Source: Dichotomocladium elegans (taxonomy: Eukaryota; Mucoromycota; Mucoromycetes; Mucorales; Lichtheimiaceae). Taken from it: a stretch of 64,000 nt of DNA. Below, piece by piece: positions 24,094 through 35,299 of this stretch. Position numbers and translations under genes: made by a program. The stretch covers positions 1,054,001-1,118,000 of the forward strand of contig JAIXMN010000006.1 of the NCBI GenBank assembly GCA_025716815.1, read 5' to 3'. How positions within the stretch are numbered: the first letter of the stretch is position 1; each line of letters starts with the position of its first letter. Under the pieces are notes generated by a model. That model saw only the letters and a program-made list of their open reading frames with translations. It did no database searches and was not told the DNA's origin.

Positions 24094-24174
24094 CACCCAT
24101 CCCGCCCGCGTTTACCTACTTCAGAGTCCTTTTACTCTTTTCCATTCTCTCTGTCTCTCTCTGTGCCCTAAGCA

Positions 24175-25114
24175 ATGAAGTTCACTGCCACCGTCGCCGC
24201 CCTCTTCGCGTTTGCTGCCTCTGTCTCTGCTCAGGGCATCTCTGTTATTAACCCTATCGCGGGTGTACGTTTGGCTTCTTGCTCTGCTCTCTATCTTTCC
24301 AAAAAGACAATAGGAAAAAAAATAAACTTACCTCGTCGAATGCTATAGGCTCAATGGAAGGCCGGTACCACCCAGACCATCACTTGGTAAGACAAGGAAA
24401 CCCTCCAACTGGCAAACAAAACAAAAACAAGTGTGCCTGTTACTCACGGTCTAGCCTTAACTCTTCAGGACTGTCACCAATGCGACGAGCATCAGCAGCA
24501 TCGTCTTGCGTCAGGGCGATGCCAGCAACCTGGATACGGTCTACACCATTACCTCGCAGCAGATCCCCGCCACAGCCCTGCAGTACCAGTGGGCCATTGA
24601 TGCCACCACGCCTCCTGGCAATGACTGTAAGTTGGGGGGGGTTGCGGTGTGTTGGTGGTTGGAGTTGGAAGGGACAGATAAGCAGGCGCCATATGTGTGA
24701 GAGAGACATTGACTCATCTTATTTTATCTCTTCCCCACTTCCTTACCCCCACTGAAAAACAAAAAACAAAAACAAAAAAAAGACTCCGTTGCTGTCAACA
24801 CCGACTTAGGCCAACAGTACTCGCCCTTCTTCGCTATCACGCCTGCGGACGCGGGCTCCAGCTCGGCTGCTCCTAGCGCCTCGGGCTCTGCAGGCCCCGT
24901 CTCGTCCTCTGCAGGTCCTGCCTCGGCCAGCGCCCCTGTCTCGTCTGCTCAACCCTCGGCCCGTGCCTCGTCCTCGGCCAAGAGCCCCAGCAGCTCCACC
25001 AAGGCCTCGGCTTCGGCCTCCGCCACACCCTCTCAGGAAGGTGCTGCTACCAGCGTCAAGGTCAACCTTGCCCTCGGTGTTGCTGCCGCAGGTGCTGTGG
25101 TTGCTCTTTTCTAA
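24175..25114 (+). CDS. Ser/Ala-rich GPI-anchored surface protein
   Basis: Small secreted cell-surface protein of the fungal Kre9/Knh1-like N-terminal domain type. The signal peptide is MKFTATVAALFAFAASVSAQ. After it come GISVINPIAG, then over introns AQWKAGTTQTITW, TVTNATSISSIVLRQGDAS and PATALQYQWAIDATTPPGNDY, the Ig-like pattern (hydrophobic-Trp...ITW...V.L) of this domain family. The C-terminal third is almost wholly Ser, Ala and Pro, a likely O-mannosylated stalk, and it ends in a hydrophobic tail (VNLALGVAAAGAVVALF) typical of a GPI-attachment signal. Introns are small, about 24268-24349 and 24389-24467, with a third from about 24628 to 24781. The wall role is inferred from the family; no enzyme motif is seen. 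Confidence 0.8.
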
Positions 25115-26690
25115 ACTTTCTCTCCACCGCTCACCTTTCCGTTCCTCCTCTTCTAACTCCCACCAACCAACCAAAAAAAGGGCTACACCATTTGCCATAA
25201 ACAGAGAAGGTTTTTTTTTATAAAAAAAAAAAAAAGAGAGAGAGAGAGAAAAAGAAATCGAGCCTTCCCAATCTTTCCCCCCCCGAGCACCCGCTTTGCA
25301 CATCAACGCTTCAAACATACGTTTTGTTCGTAATCCTCCTCGCACCACCCATATCTAATACATTATTTCGCTTGTTACAATAAATAAATAAATAAATCAG
25401 AGTCATCGTGTATTTTTAATATGAATATGGATACCGTCTGTGTTGCGTTGTGCGAATCCTATCTGTACACAGGCACGGTTTGTAATCAGGAATAGGCCGC
25501 TTTCTCCTTTTTTTTTTTCTCGGCGGGTCTGAATCGTACAGATTTTCCAAATGAGCAGGAAAACATGAGGAAGATAAGGAAAACGGTAGATGAGCGATGC
25601 CATGTCATTGGAGTCTTTTGACGTGTGCGCATATCTTGGAACTGAAATGACGGTTACCATCGTTTCAGGAAATCCCACGGGGCGGGGAGGGGAAACAGGA
25701 TGATAATCGGAGAGCAAATGTCCTGCGACAGACGGGAGTGGTGGAAAATATCCGTATTGGAGGCGACCCAACGTAGACGCAACCTGTGCGCCAGCGGAGC
25801 GGTATTGAAGAAAAGGGGCTGGTAACTTTGGAGGGGTGTGCCGTCAGACGAATGCCCACAAGCAGACCAATTGGTGTGGACGCGGGCAAGGGCCGGCTTC
25901 TCTCTGAGACCTTTCGCGGGAGGGAGGGTGAACGCGCGCTTCCTGAGTTCGAGTGCAGCTGGACGTGATGTGTGTCCGGACTATTGACTGGTCCAGCGTT
26001 GTCTTTGGGATCTCGGGAGTTGAAGACAACCCTTTAACCTCAATGCTGATACTTGCAATACACGCCCATTGGAGTTCCATGTGGCGTGAAAGCAACATCA
26101 GTAACGCTTGCATCAGCGCATATCTTGTGTCAGCGGTGAATAAGGTTTGGGCGTCCGTAGGCTCCATGGAGTGGTCCAAAACAGCATAGCCAGAGTCCAG
26201 GAACCAATCTGTTGAAGGGTTCCAGTGAAAATACCACAGCCGAGGACTTTGCCCACAAGTAGCTGAGGTTCTGGAGACGCCCCTCCCCCTTGTTCGAGAT
26301 TTTGACGCGAGTTCAGGAAGGGAGAAAGTCCGTGAGCCGGGGTTTAACGACATCGGCAGAGGGTCCAAGTGTGGCGATGCCCCAATACCCGGGTCCCGTT
26401 GGGGAACAACGACGCACCGGTATTGCAGACGCTGTTGAATGTGGCATTTGTCTGCAGTGACAATCCCAGCCAAGGTTCAGTGGCCTTCATGATGCGGGGC
26501 ACAAGAGGTGATGCGGTGGATTTCGGGCGGGAAACTCAAGTTGGGATTTCCTTCAGGGTTTCTTGGCATTGGCTGACGTCGAGAAGAGTGGAAGGGTTGA
26601 GTGTACTACGAGACGATCACCAGGCACAAGAGTGCACAACAGATCACTGGAGGGGGTCTGATCGGATGCAGAAAGACTAGAGGGTCGTGT
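25115..26690. other. 3' flank and unrecognised sequence
   Basis: This begins with the A-rich 3' region of the GPI-protein gene (A-tract and GA run at 25200-25255; AAATAAATAAATAAAT near 25380-25397). A minus-strand frame from 26473 to 25844 is open for 209 codons but shows no domain I know. It may be the decayed 3' part of the neighbouring hAT remnant. Confidence 0.35.
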
Positions 26691-28314
26691 CAATAGCGAA
26701 GTGAGATTCGTTTGAACAATTTGTGCCCAAGATAGAGGCTTTGCATGAATCGGGAAGAGCCATGTTCTTTGCTCAGTTTTTGCCCGGCAGTTGATTATAC
26801 CTGCTGTTCACAGTGGGCGTTGGGGAGGGGCTCATTAGGGATCCAAAAGACTCCATTTGAACTTGATATTATCAGAGGGGTGGACAAAGAGGTCGGGCGA
26901 TGGCAAAATCGTCATTTTCACCAGGAAGCGCGCTATTATCTGCATCTGTGAGATTACTGCAGGCAACTTCTTCCACCAAAAGCGCGGTCCCAAGTGATCT
27001 GCAATTCATTAATGTCCATGATCCAAGTCATGCTGCCAGAAGCCTTTCCAAGGTGGTCAGTCGCATGCTTCACATTGGTAATATAGAAATATTCTTTGAG
27101 TTGAAGCAGGCTATGCAGACCTCCCCCTGTAATATACTTTTGCTGAGCAGATGCAACTCGTGAAAGTGCGCATACATGTGGTGTCCACATAGCTGCTCAG
27201 CAGGTCAACATTTGGTTATTCCCTGAGTATGCCTCCCTGTCGCTGTTATCAGCACCCAAACCACTTGCTGTATGATTGAGTCCTTTGAACTGCTTGAAGG
27301 GGCTGAGATATGTAGCCAGTATCATGAGCAACTGCTCCCATTGGAACCAGTGGCGCTCTATCTTGTTCATAAAGTAATCGCGGGCATCTGGACCAAGGTA
27401 CCCTATTATTGGATTTTTGTCGATCCTAAAAGTCTGGAACGATCATTTGGAATTAACTGAAAATATCGGATCGACGGGCCGTGGTCTCGTTGTTGAAGGA
27501 CTAGACTGGTTGCAAATGGTCCAGAGATGATGGTGAGGATGTCGATGTGATTCCAAAGTGCATCATCAACAAGTGACTTTAGATTGGGTGTTCAATCTCA
27601 CAGGTACTCGAGAAAATAGTCGCCTAACAATAATGGGAGTGTAAGTGTTTTGTATAGCACTACAAGTCTTGTATACATCACACAATACCGTTATCGGTTC
27701 TTTCGACTTTAAGAGACCTTTTGCTGCGTCATAACAGCTATTCCACCTCGTCGCTCCTGGTTGTCGTAAGCCGACGACACGCCCGAATGTCTGTTGCTGG
27801 TATTCCCCCAGGGTTGGCTGTTAAGTATGGCAAGCGACTAAAGGTTTCAAAGTAAATTTGGTGCCTTCTCGGGAGCGCCTCTGAGCTCAAGAAATGCTTT
27901 CAGTATCTGGGATACAAACGTCCAGTTGGCGAGCAAAGCACGGGCAGCCGCACGATCTGTTTGTATCTTTTGCAGAGGATACGGCAGGGCGGAAGCGTAC
28001 GCACTGTGGCAGAATCGGCCACCGCAGCAATCATATTGATGCCATGCTTTTCATTGTTTTTGTCTGGATTGAAGATGATATCTGTCAGCTTCTCGATAAC
28101 GGCCACTGTCCTTGACCGCTCATTGGATACATCCATCGCATCCCAAATGTCGCTAGCTTCACTAGTGACAAGGACAACCCCGAAAATAAGTTCCTTTGAG
28201 ACATTTCCATCCATCGCAACTCAGAGACACACACCGCTCAAAACCGGAATCGCTTCACATTCCACGGACAACTTTATGGGCGGCATTTTCGGCCAACACG
28301 GTTGAGGACAGTGG
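26690..28314 (-). pseudogene. Decayed hAT-family transposase
   Basis: Minus-strand translation in broken frames gives the RNase H-like core order of hAT transposases: DIWDAMDVSNERS, then INMIAAVADSATVR (usually VTDSA), a Cys/His patch (VRLP.LC.PTG), then LRQPGATRWNSCYDAAKGLL near 27700-27780 (the hAT TRWNS motif), and further on WFQWEQLLMILATYLSPF near 27290-27350. Several stops and frameshifts separate these blocks, so the gene is dead. I could not find flanking 8-bp target duplications or TIRs, so the element ends are unplaced. Confidence 0.75.
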
Positions 28315-30111
28315 TGGAAATGTGGGCTCTTGAAGGATATACATTTGGTAGGCTCCCGAGGAGGAAATGGGCATACTTTACGAAGGCATACATGCAACTA
28401 CTATAACATTGACATCGTACGGGGACCAATGGCCTGCGTAAAGTCTCTGGCTTTGGTAACTGCCAATTCATTGGAATGGCAAAGCAGTAGAAACGGTAGC
28501 CATCAACAATTTCTCATAAAAAATTGTTTACCCAATCTTTGGTGCGCTTTGTTCCATAGGCCGTCGTATATACTGGCTATTTGTTGACCCTGGGCTCCGG
28601 ATATTCCTGGACCAGACGATGCCGTGCTCCTGTAGCCAGCATTAAGCGATGATGGTGATCATGCAAGAACGGCTCTGCCCTTGATGTCCCGCATTGCAAC
28701 CTCATGCAATATATCTCGTCTCAGACCATCATCGATATTTTCACAAGCCTAGTAATTATTAGTATGACAGTCAACCATATCAGAAATGAGAAACCATAGA
28801 AGCAAACTACCCTAATATGCGCTACATAGTCATCCTTTCCTGGAAATCATATGTTGGAGATTGACATCCTCCCTATCATCGATATCTCTATGTTCACGAT
28901 CGCGCGCATCAACGCAAAGCTGGCACAAGGCACTTTTGTTTTTTTGTAAAATTTCTGTGCTCCCGTCAGGGATTCATGTTGTTCGTTAACTATGTTTCAA
29001 AATATTAAGAATGTTTTCCGGTCGACTTGATGGACTTTTGAGTGTTTCTTGTGGTTTCTTCGCGAGAGAACGTCCCGGGAATGGCATTATGGAAAAGTAG
29101 TGAGAAAATACGACAAAACAGAAACCAATAATGCCTTAGTGGTTTTTTGCGCTTAGCACTTGTTGAGCCGAGGAAGCCGTAAATACGATATGAAGTGACC
29201 AATAAAGCACTTTATGGGCGTCGATCAACTGTTTGAGTGCTTGCAAGAGTAGTCTATGGAATCATGACAAGAACCGTGACCTCTCAACCCTTATTCCATC
29301 AGCCACCAACAAAGATATCCCGCAACAATTTTCTACGGTGCTATTGGGTATTTTGCGACATTCCAAACGTGGGCAAAGGTGCTTAAATCAAGATTGCGAA
29401 TCCACTACCTCTATTCTTTTAAATTTTCGTACATGGGATAAAATAATGAATGCAAAATCTATTTTTGTAACCTTGCGACTTCTGAACGGGTAAGACGCGA
29501 CTTCATTTTGGAAAACGGTGTATGCAGGGTTTCTATGAATCAAAAAAAGGTGGATGGGGGAGGGAGAATCTCTTGGTCATGACCGAGAAAAACGGGTATA
29601 ATGAGGTGGATTTTTAAATGCTGAATCAATTCAAAGGTACACTAAGGGGAAAAAAAGTCATTTCCTATCCTCGTACCATAATCGTGCTCGCATGTACTGT
29701 ATGTTTTTGGGACTACTTACAAGATGCCAGCATCTTTTGCAATTTGCTGTTGTGATGTCGGTGTTTCTGCGGAGGAAACGAGTCCCGCCGATTGGTCTAT
29801 AGCAACCGTGCGACATTAATCAGATTGTGCCATGTCGATCGGTAAGACAAAGTCCTTTACCTTGGGTAGGACGTTAGGATATATCGGACGACAAGAGGCT
29901 GCGTTATGTCGGCACTTCTCATGGCAAATCAGCGCACAGGCTATTTTGCAAGAATATCAGTGAGCCCCAGTGTCAAATGCGTCAGTTCATCTTCCCCTCT
30001 TTACCTTCACAATAGACCGCATGTCGTTTTACTGTGACAAGGCACACTTTGCATGTAACAGCTGCAGAAAAGGGAAAGTGGATTAACTCGGATGTGCGCA
30101 AAAAAAAAAAG
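28315..30111. other. Gene-poor stretch
   Basis: No supported gene. Low-coding-potential sequence with many stops on both strands. The first part may include the decayed 5' (BED-finger) end of the hAT element, but I see no clear zinc-finger motif. Confidence 0.4.
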
Positions 30112-33058
30112 CTAAATGGTTCTACCTTTTCCAAAGGATGTCTTCACGAATTGATGCTCTATGATCTGCTTCCGGCGGATATTGTTTGCCGGAACACGTT
30201 GAAGGTCCATCATCGGATTGGTCCGCATATAGCCCAGAATCATTGCAATATCATCGTCCTCCACCATAGAGATGCCGCTCGCGGACGTGACGTCGTCTGC
30301 TTCCTCTTCTGAATCAGACAACCGATCATCGGCGCAGGTCGCCTCAGGATTAAGCCATGCATGCTGCATCAGTTCCCGGGCTGAGGGCCGATCTGAAGGG
30401 TCTTTTTGAAAACATCCATAGAGGAAGTCCTCAAGTGGCTGCGAATAACACGTGAATAAGCATTGCTCTCCCTACTGATGTCCTTCTCCTCGTCTCGTCC
30501 ATACCTTGGATATATCCTTGGGAAGGGGCGGGTGATCGTCCTCGACGATGTGATAGAGAGCTGACATGGCGATCATACCGAAATAAGGTGGTTTTCCGGT
30601 GAGCAATTCAATGATTGTGCAACCCAGCGACCATATGTCCGATTTCGTCGAAGCCCCTTTGAGCTCAATGACTTCGGGGGCCATCCAATAAGGTGTCCCT
30701 GCAGGTGTCCCCATGTCGTCCTGTTGGATCCGGAGGTTCAAGGAGACGCCAAAATCGGTCAGTTTGACATCACCATTCTTCGTTGAAAGAATATTTGCAG
30801 CCTTGAGGTCACAGTGCGCGACCTAAATTAGATATTGATGAAGGAAGTTTAGCATCCGTATTCGACATAGGAGTAGTTGTCATTGAATAGGGCCTACCTC
30901 ATGTTCATGTAGATACGCCAACCCTGCGAGAATCTTCTGGGTGTAAGACGCAACAAGCTTTTCGGGTAGGCTTCCAAACGCCTTCATTGTCGAGAAAAGC
31001 GAACCGTTCTCCACATATCTGTTTTTTTTTTCGCAGCCGACAAACATGAGTCTGATGCAGGAATATGTTCTGTGGGTAACTTTTGCACATACTCTAGGAC
31101 GATGTTCAGGTAATCATCATCGCGCACTGAGCCAAGATAACGTACAATGTTTGGATTGTCCATATCCTTGAGAAGCTCCACCTCTTTCTATAACAAAAAA
31201 GAAAATGAGATGGCTATATCCTCATGGCGATGATCACACTTGCCATGATTTCCTGATTCACGTCAAGGTTTTCAATTCGAATGCGTTTGATAGCAACAAT
31301 CTCACCGGTGTGAACATTCAGCGCCCTATATATCTCTTCGTCAGCTCCCATGTCTGATATGCGGCCGGAAAAATAGTATTACCTGTGAACAGCACCGAAC
31401 TGACCCTTGCCAATGCAATTGCCAAGTTGCTATACGAACAGCGTGAGAACTGTAGTAAAAACAAAAAGAGGAGGTGGTAATTCACTTACAAAGAACGTTT
31501 CCGTCCCGCTGTGTTCATCGACCATGACAACTTTTGTATTTTGTTTCTGCTTTCCATCGTCGGCTGTTGAAGAAGAAAACATGATTTCTGCGAGGTCATC
31601 TGTACTCTTTGATTCCAAATGGTGGCGCAAAGTAGGCGGAGGGTTATGAACGGTATCCTTATCCGCGTAGGAGGGCGTAGGAGTCGAGTGGGAAGATGTA
31701 GGAATGGGCTTGACATGGAGATAAGGAATGTTTACGCTACTGTTATGGCATTCCATGTGCAAGTCGACGATTGATGGCGGATGCATGCTGTTGCTGCTAC
31801 AGCTGCTGGTGGTAGTCGCTGTAGATGTTGACGGAATTCCGTTGGTTGGCTCTTTATTTTGCGACATACACCTGTTGTCAATGCCGATGCTGTCATCGTC
31901 TGCATCGCTTGAAGAAGAGGAGGAGGAGGAGTCGAATGAAGACATTGCAGTCCCAGGGCGTTCATCCTCCTCACGTATGGTCATGGTGCTATAGCCGCTG
32001 TCAGCAGTGAGATTCTGTCCGAGTGTCTTTGCGCGATACGTCCTGCGTAATGCCTCGATTTTTTCTGCGATTCGGCTCGTTTCTTCGACCGACTTCCCGA
32101 CCTTCATTGGGCCCTCTGCGTTCTGCGGCTGCCGAAAGATGGTTTGAACGTGGCGGCGACGCTGTCGATGGCCGTCACTTTTGTAAGAACCCTCCCGCAT
32201 CGAATTATTTGCGCCGTTTATTGATTTGCCGCTGCCAGCAGCAGCAGCGGCGGCGGCACGCCCGCCTTCCTTGAAAAGGCGGGAAATGGATGTTCGTCGG
32301 GCAGATCGCTTTCCGAAATTGGAGTTCTCAAGTTCCGCTAATGAGCTCGTGGGATCGGAAGCCGGCTTCGTTCCCATGTGTCGTTTTGCGAGTGCAAGAA
32401 GTGTATTGACAACCTAGCAATGAATTTGGAAAGTGAGAACATAGAAGAAAGCAAAGGGCTACGGTCGATCCCTTACTGCTCCCATGTTTCTGGCCTCGTA
32501 CAAATCAGTCGTCTGGAATAGATCGAAAGAAGCCACACCGAGCTGTTGATGCGTAAGAAGACGACGGAAAACAATGAGTTTATATATACACATGTACAGC
32601 TTATAAGGTTTACCTCGCGTGCCCCTTGCAGGAAAAGAGTGATGTTCGCCATCTACGGAAAAATCGGAGGAAATCAGAGCCCACCCCCTATTTATTTTTG
32701 AAACACGTCTTCTGCATAAACCCACAGGTTCCATTCTTACCTTGACAAGTGAACTAGGGTGGGTTCCGATATGTGAAATCGTTCCTGGCTTGAGCGTGTT
32801 GATCAGACTAAAGATGCAGAAAAAAGGGCGTATCAGTATGCTTTGACCTAGTGGTCCCTGGATTTGTAGAATAAAAACATACTTGCACAAAAGAACGCCG
32901 TCTTGCAAGGTTGACAGCCAACGATCTTTGTCGAGCTGAATTTTCATCGACATTTCCAAGAATTCTCTCGCGGCGTCAGAATCGCATTGCTGGGGCAGTT
33001 GCTGAGCCAGTTGGTTGCGATTGAAGTCTGTGGCAAGCGGCATGGCGTATGAGACCAA
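30112..33058 (-). CDS. Calponin-homology domain plus SepH/Cdc7-type STE kinase
   Basis: One multi-exon minus-strand gene joining two modules. The N-terminal ~120 residues form a single transgelin-type CH domain, rebuilt over five exons ([51 protein letters not shown]). A long Ser/Ala-rich linker follows (32377-31490; acidic DDDDS and poly-Ser runs). The kinase then has its G-loop ([18 protein letters not shown]), [12 protein letters not shown], catalytic loop HCDLKAAN (HRD changed to HCD), DFGVSLNLR and [21 protein letters not shown]. This last block and KPPYFGM...[10 protein letters not shown] match the Cdc7/SepH septation-initiation (MAP3K-epsilon-like) branch. The tail ends at 30112. Either of two ATGs, at 33058 or 33043, could start it. 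The CH domain would suggest actin or signalling-scaffold binding, with a likely role in septation or polarity; this is inference. Confidence 0.82.
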
Positions 33059-35299
33059 TCACGGAGGCCGAATGGAGGAGGAGGAAGAAGAGAGGGGAGC
33101 TGGGAAGCGTGAAAGGAAGCGGCAAGCGTCTTAGGGGTATAAAGAGTAGGGATGCAAAAAGTGCAAGAAGAGTGAAAGAGAAGAGAGAAGAACGATAAAT
33201 AAATAGAGTTGCACGATGGCCAAAATACCTGTGCGCGCCAAGAGGGGGATTTCATATCGTAGTCTTCAGAACGGACGGTCTATCAAACTTTTTCTTGAAG
33301 ATCAATTCGCGTGTGTACCACCACCCAGTCATTTAGAGAGCACATGTTTTGCTTTCCAAATTCCCCACTTCTCCATACAAAGAGCATGGAGTCCACTCGT
33401 CTCTTTCCCGCGTCCTCTTCCGACCGCCTAGCCTTGCATTCGTCAGCTCCATAATGATCGATGACGCGGTTTTCTCAAGTCCGATTTTTGTTCTCTGCCC
33501 GTGGGGTAGGCAATGTTGCCTAGAGTAGCCCTTCTTGTGAAACGTGCTATGATCTACATTGTGCATAAAGCCCCGGGTTGTGGGACACTGCATTTTGGCT
33601 ATCGACTTTGTGGAAGAGAAGCAGATCACTTGACTCATCACTGTATGCACAGTGGAACGAAACGCCGTTACATCTGCAGCAGGGACCCCGCCGGAACAAA
33701 TGAATTTATTATTACTACCTCACCCGCGCGTCCGCGATAAACTCAGCTTAACATGTTTCCACCATCGTGATGATCTCAGACCGTTTGAAGGGCATATAAA
33801 TGGTACTTCACCATCGAAGACATCTCCTATTCAGTCTTATCGCATCCTCTTCAACGGTCTTCCGTCGACCCAATCCCACCCCCCATCCTCATCGCCCGAC
33901 TTCTCTCTCTCTCACAAAGCGGTTCTCTTCATGGAACCCTCGGGTGAATGCGTTTCCTTCCCATCTATTTCCATTTTAAAACCATTTCCGGCAAGTTTAA
34001 TTAATATTTCCTTCATCCCATCGTTTCACGCACCTAACAAATATGATGGTTTTGCCGATAAATCCGATTCATGGAGAGCCTATCCCACACGAAAGCAATT
34101 CTGTTTACATTTGGAGTGACAGAAACCTGCCATCAGCCACATAATGCATTTGCCTCATCTAGAATCGATCGTTCTGCTCGACGCAACGATCATGATCCTA
34201 AGGACCATTGTATTTATAGACCGAAAAACGGCCCGGGATCCTGATTGCCCACACTGTAGTTGCGCGTGGGTATATGTTTATACATGCACCGATCCACACA
34301 CCCATCGCAACCTGCTTTAGTCGACTTTTTAGCGTATGTAGATCCTCTCCACAACCAGTGAGATCACTTTTTCTCTGATGTATTCTTTTGATTGGACAAT
34401 CCTTTATCAAGTAAAACCTGGGCATTTTCGAGACCTTTACTTATACTGAGCTATAAAGGGAACTTGGCAAAACGAAATGATTGATCGCGATAGCCGAGCG
34501 GCCAGTATCTCCATGTCGCACAACATCGCGTCAATTGTACATTACACAAAACTACCATCAGATATGTATTGCCCGAGCATAGCGCACTAAAGATAGCGGT
34601 CCCCGAGCCGAATCTCCGTTTTTCTATGCTCTTTTTTGGTTTTGAGCAAGCAGAATTATGGGAGTACCGATTCATTCGTTTTGTCTTTTGTTGACTATGT
34701 AACCGCTGTGTGCACGCGCCCTGTTTCCTCTGCGGTCGAGGTCTCGCGTCTAATGTACATTGTGTATACTGCTGCTCTGGGCATATCATGCAAGGCGATA
34801 CATGCGACGGTTGTTGCTAAACAAAAAGTACACCTCCCCCTCCCCACCTTGCGGTCCGTATCACTGCTCGTTTATGTCTGTCCAGTAACACCAAACGCGG
34901 GGATGATCCTTTCTCTACGTCTCATGGCACCCATGGCTCGGACGGTTACCATGAATACAGTAGGTAGCAAGCGGAGATACATTGGCCCGTCATGTACAAT
35001 AAAAGCTCACATTCTGCACCTTCGCTCATCTTACCTAGGCTCTGATTCCCAGATAGCAATATGAGAATTTGAGCATCAAAACTTATGAGCGATGTACCCA
35101 TTCTTGTGCCTCGTGCATGCCGCAGCACATTGAGCAATTGTTCCTCCCCTTTTTTTTTGTTTGGGTGCCTATGTGTGTGTGTATCACCCCAAAAAGTCTT
35201 TGACCGATCCAAAGTCCCTAAAATTTTTGACTTGCCCCTGCCCGCAGCATTCAGTCTTCCCCATTTTGTTTCGATCCGTTTTTCTACCAAAAAAGAGAA
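33059..35299. other. Intergenic, divergent promoter region
   Basis: About 2.2 kb between the minus-strand kinase and plus-strand GCN20. No gene is recognised; a frame at 33652-34119 is open for 155 codons but has no domain. A pyrimidine-rich leader precedes the GCN20 start. Confidence 0.4.

Noticed and set aside
25844..26473. 209-codon minus-strand frame as a gene
   Set aside because: No recognisable domain, next to a dead hAT transposase; length alone is not enough.
34484..34505. tRNA D-arm-like motif (TAGCCGAGCGGCC)
   Set aside because: No matching acceptor stem, anticodon arm or T-loop (GGTTCGAATCC type) at the right distance.
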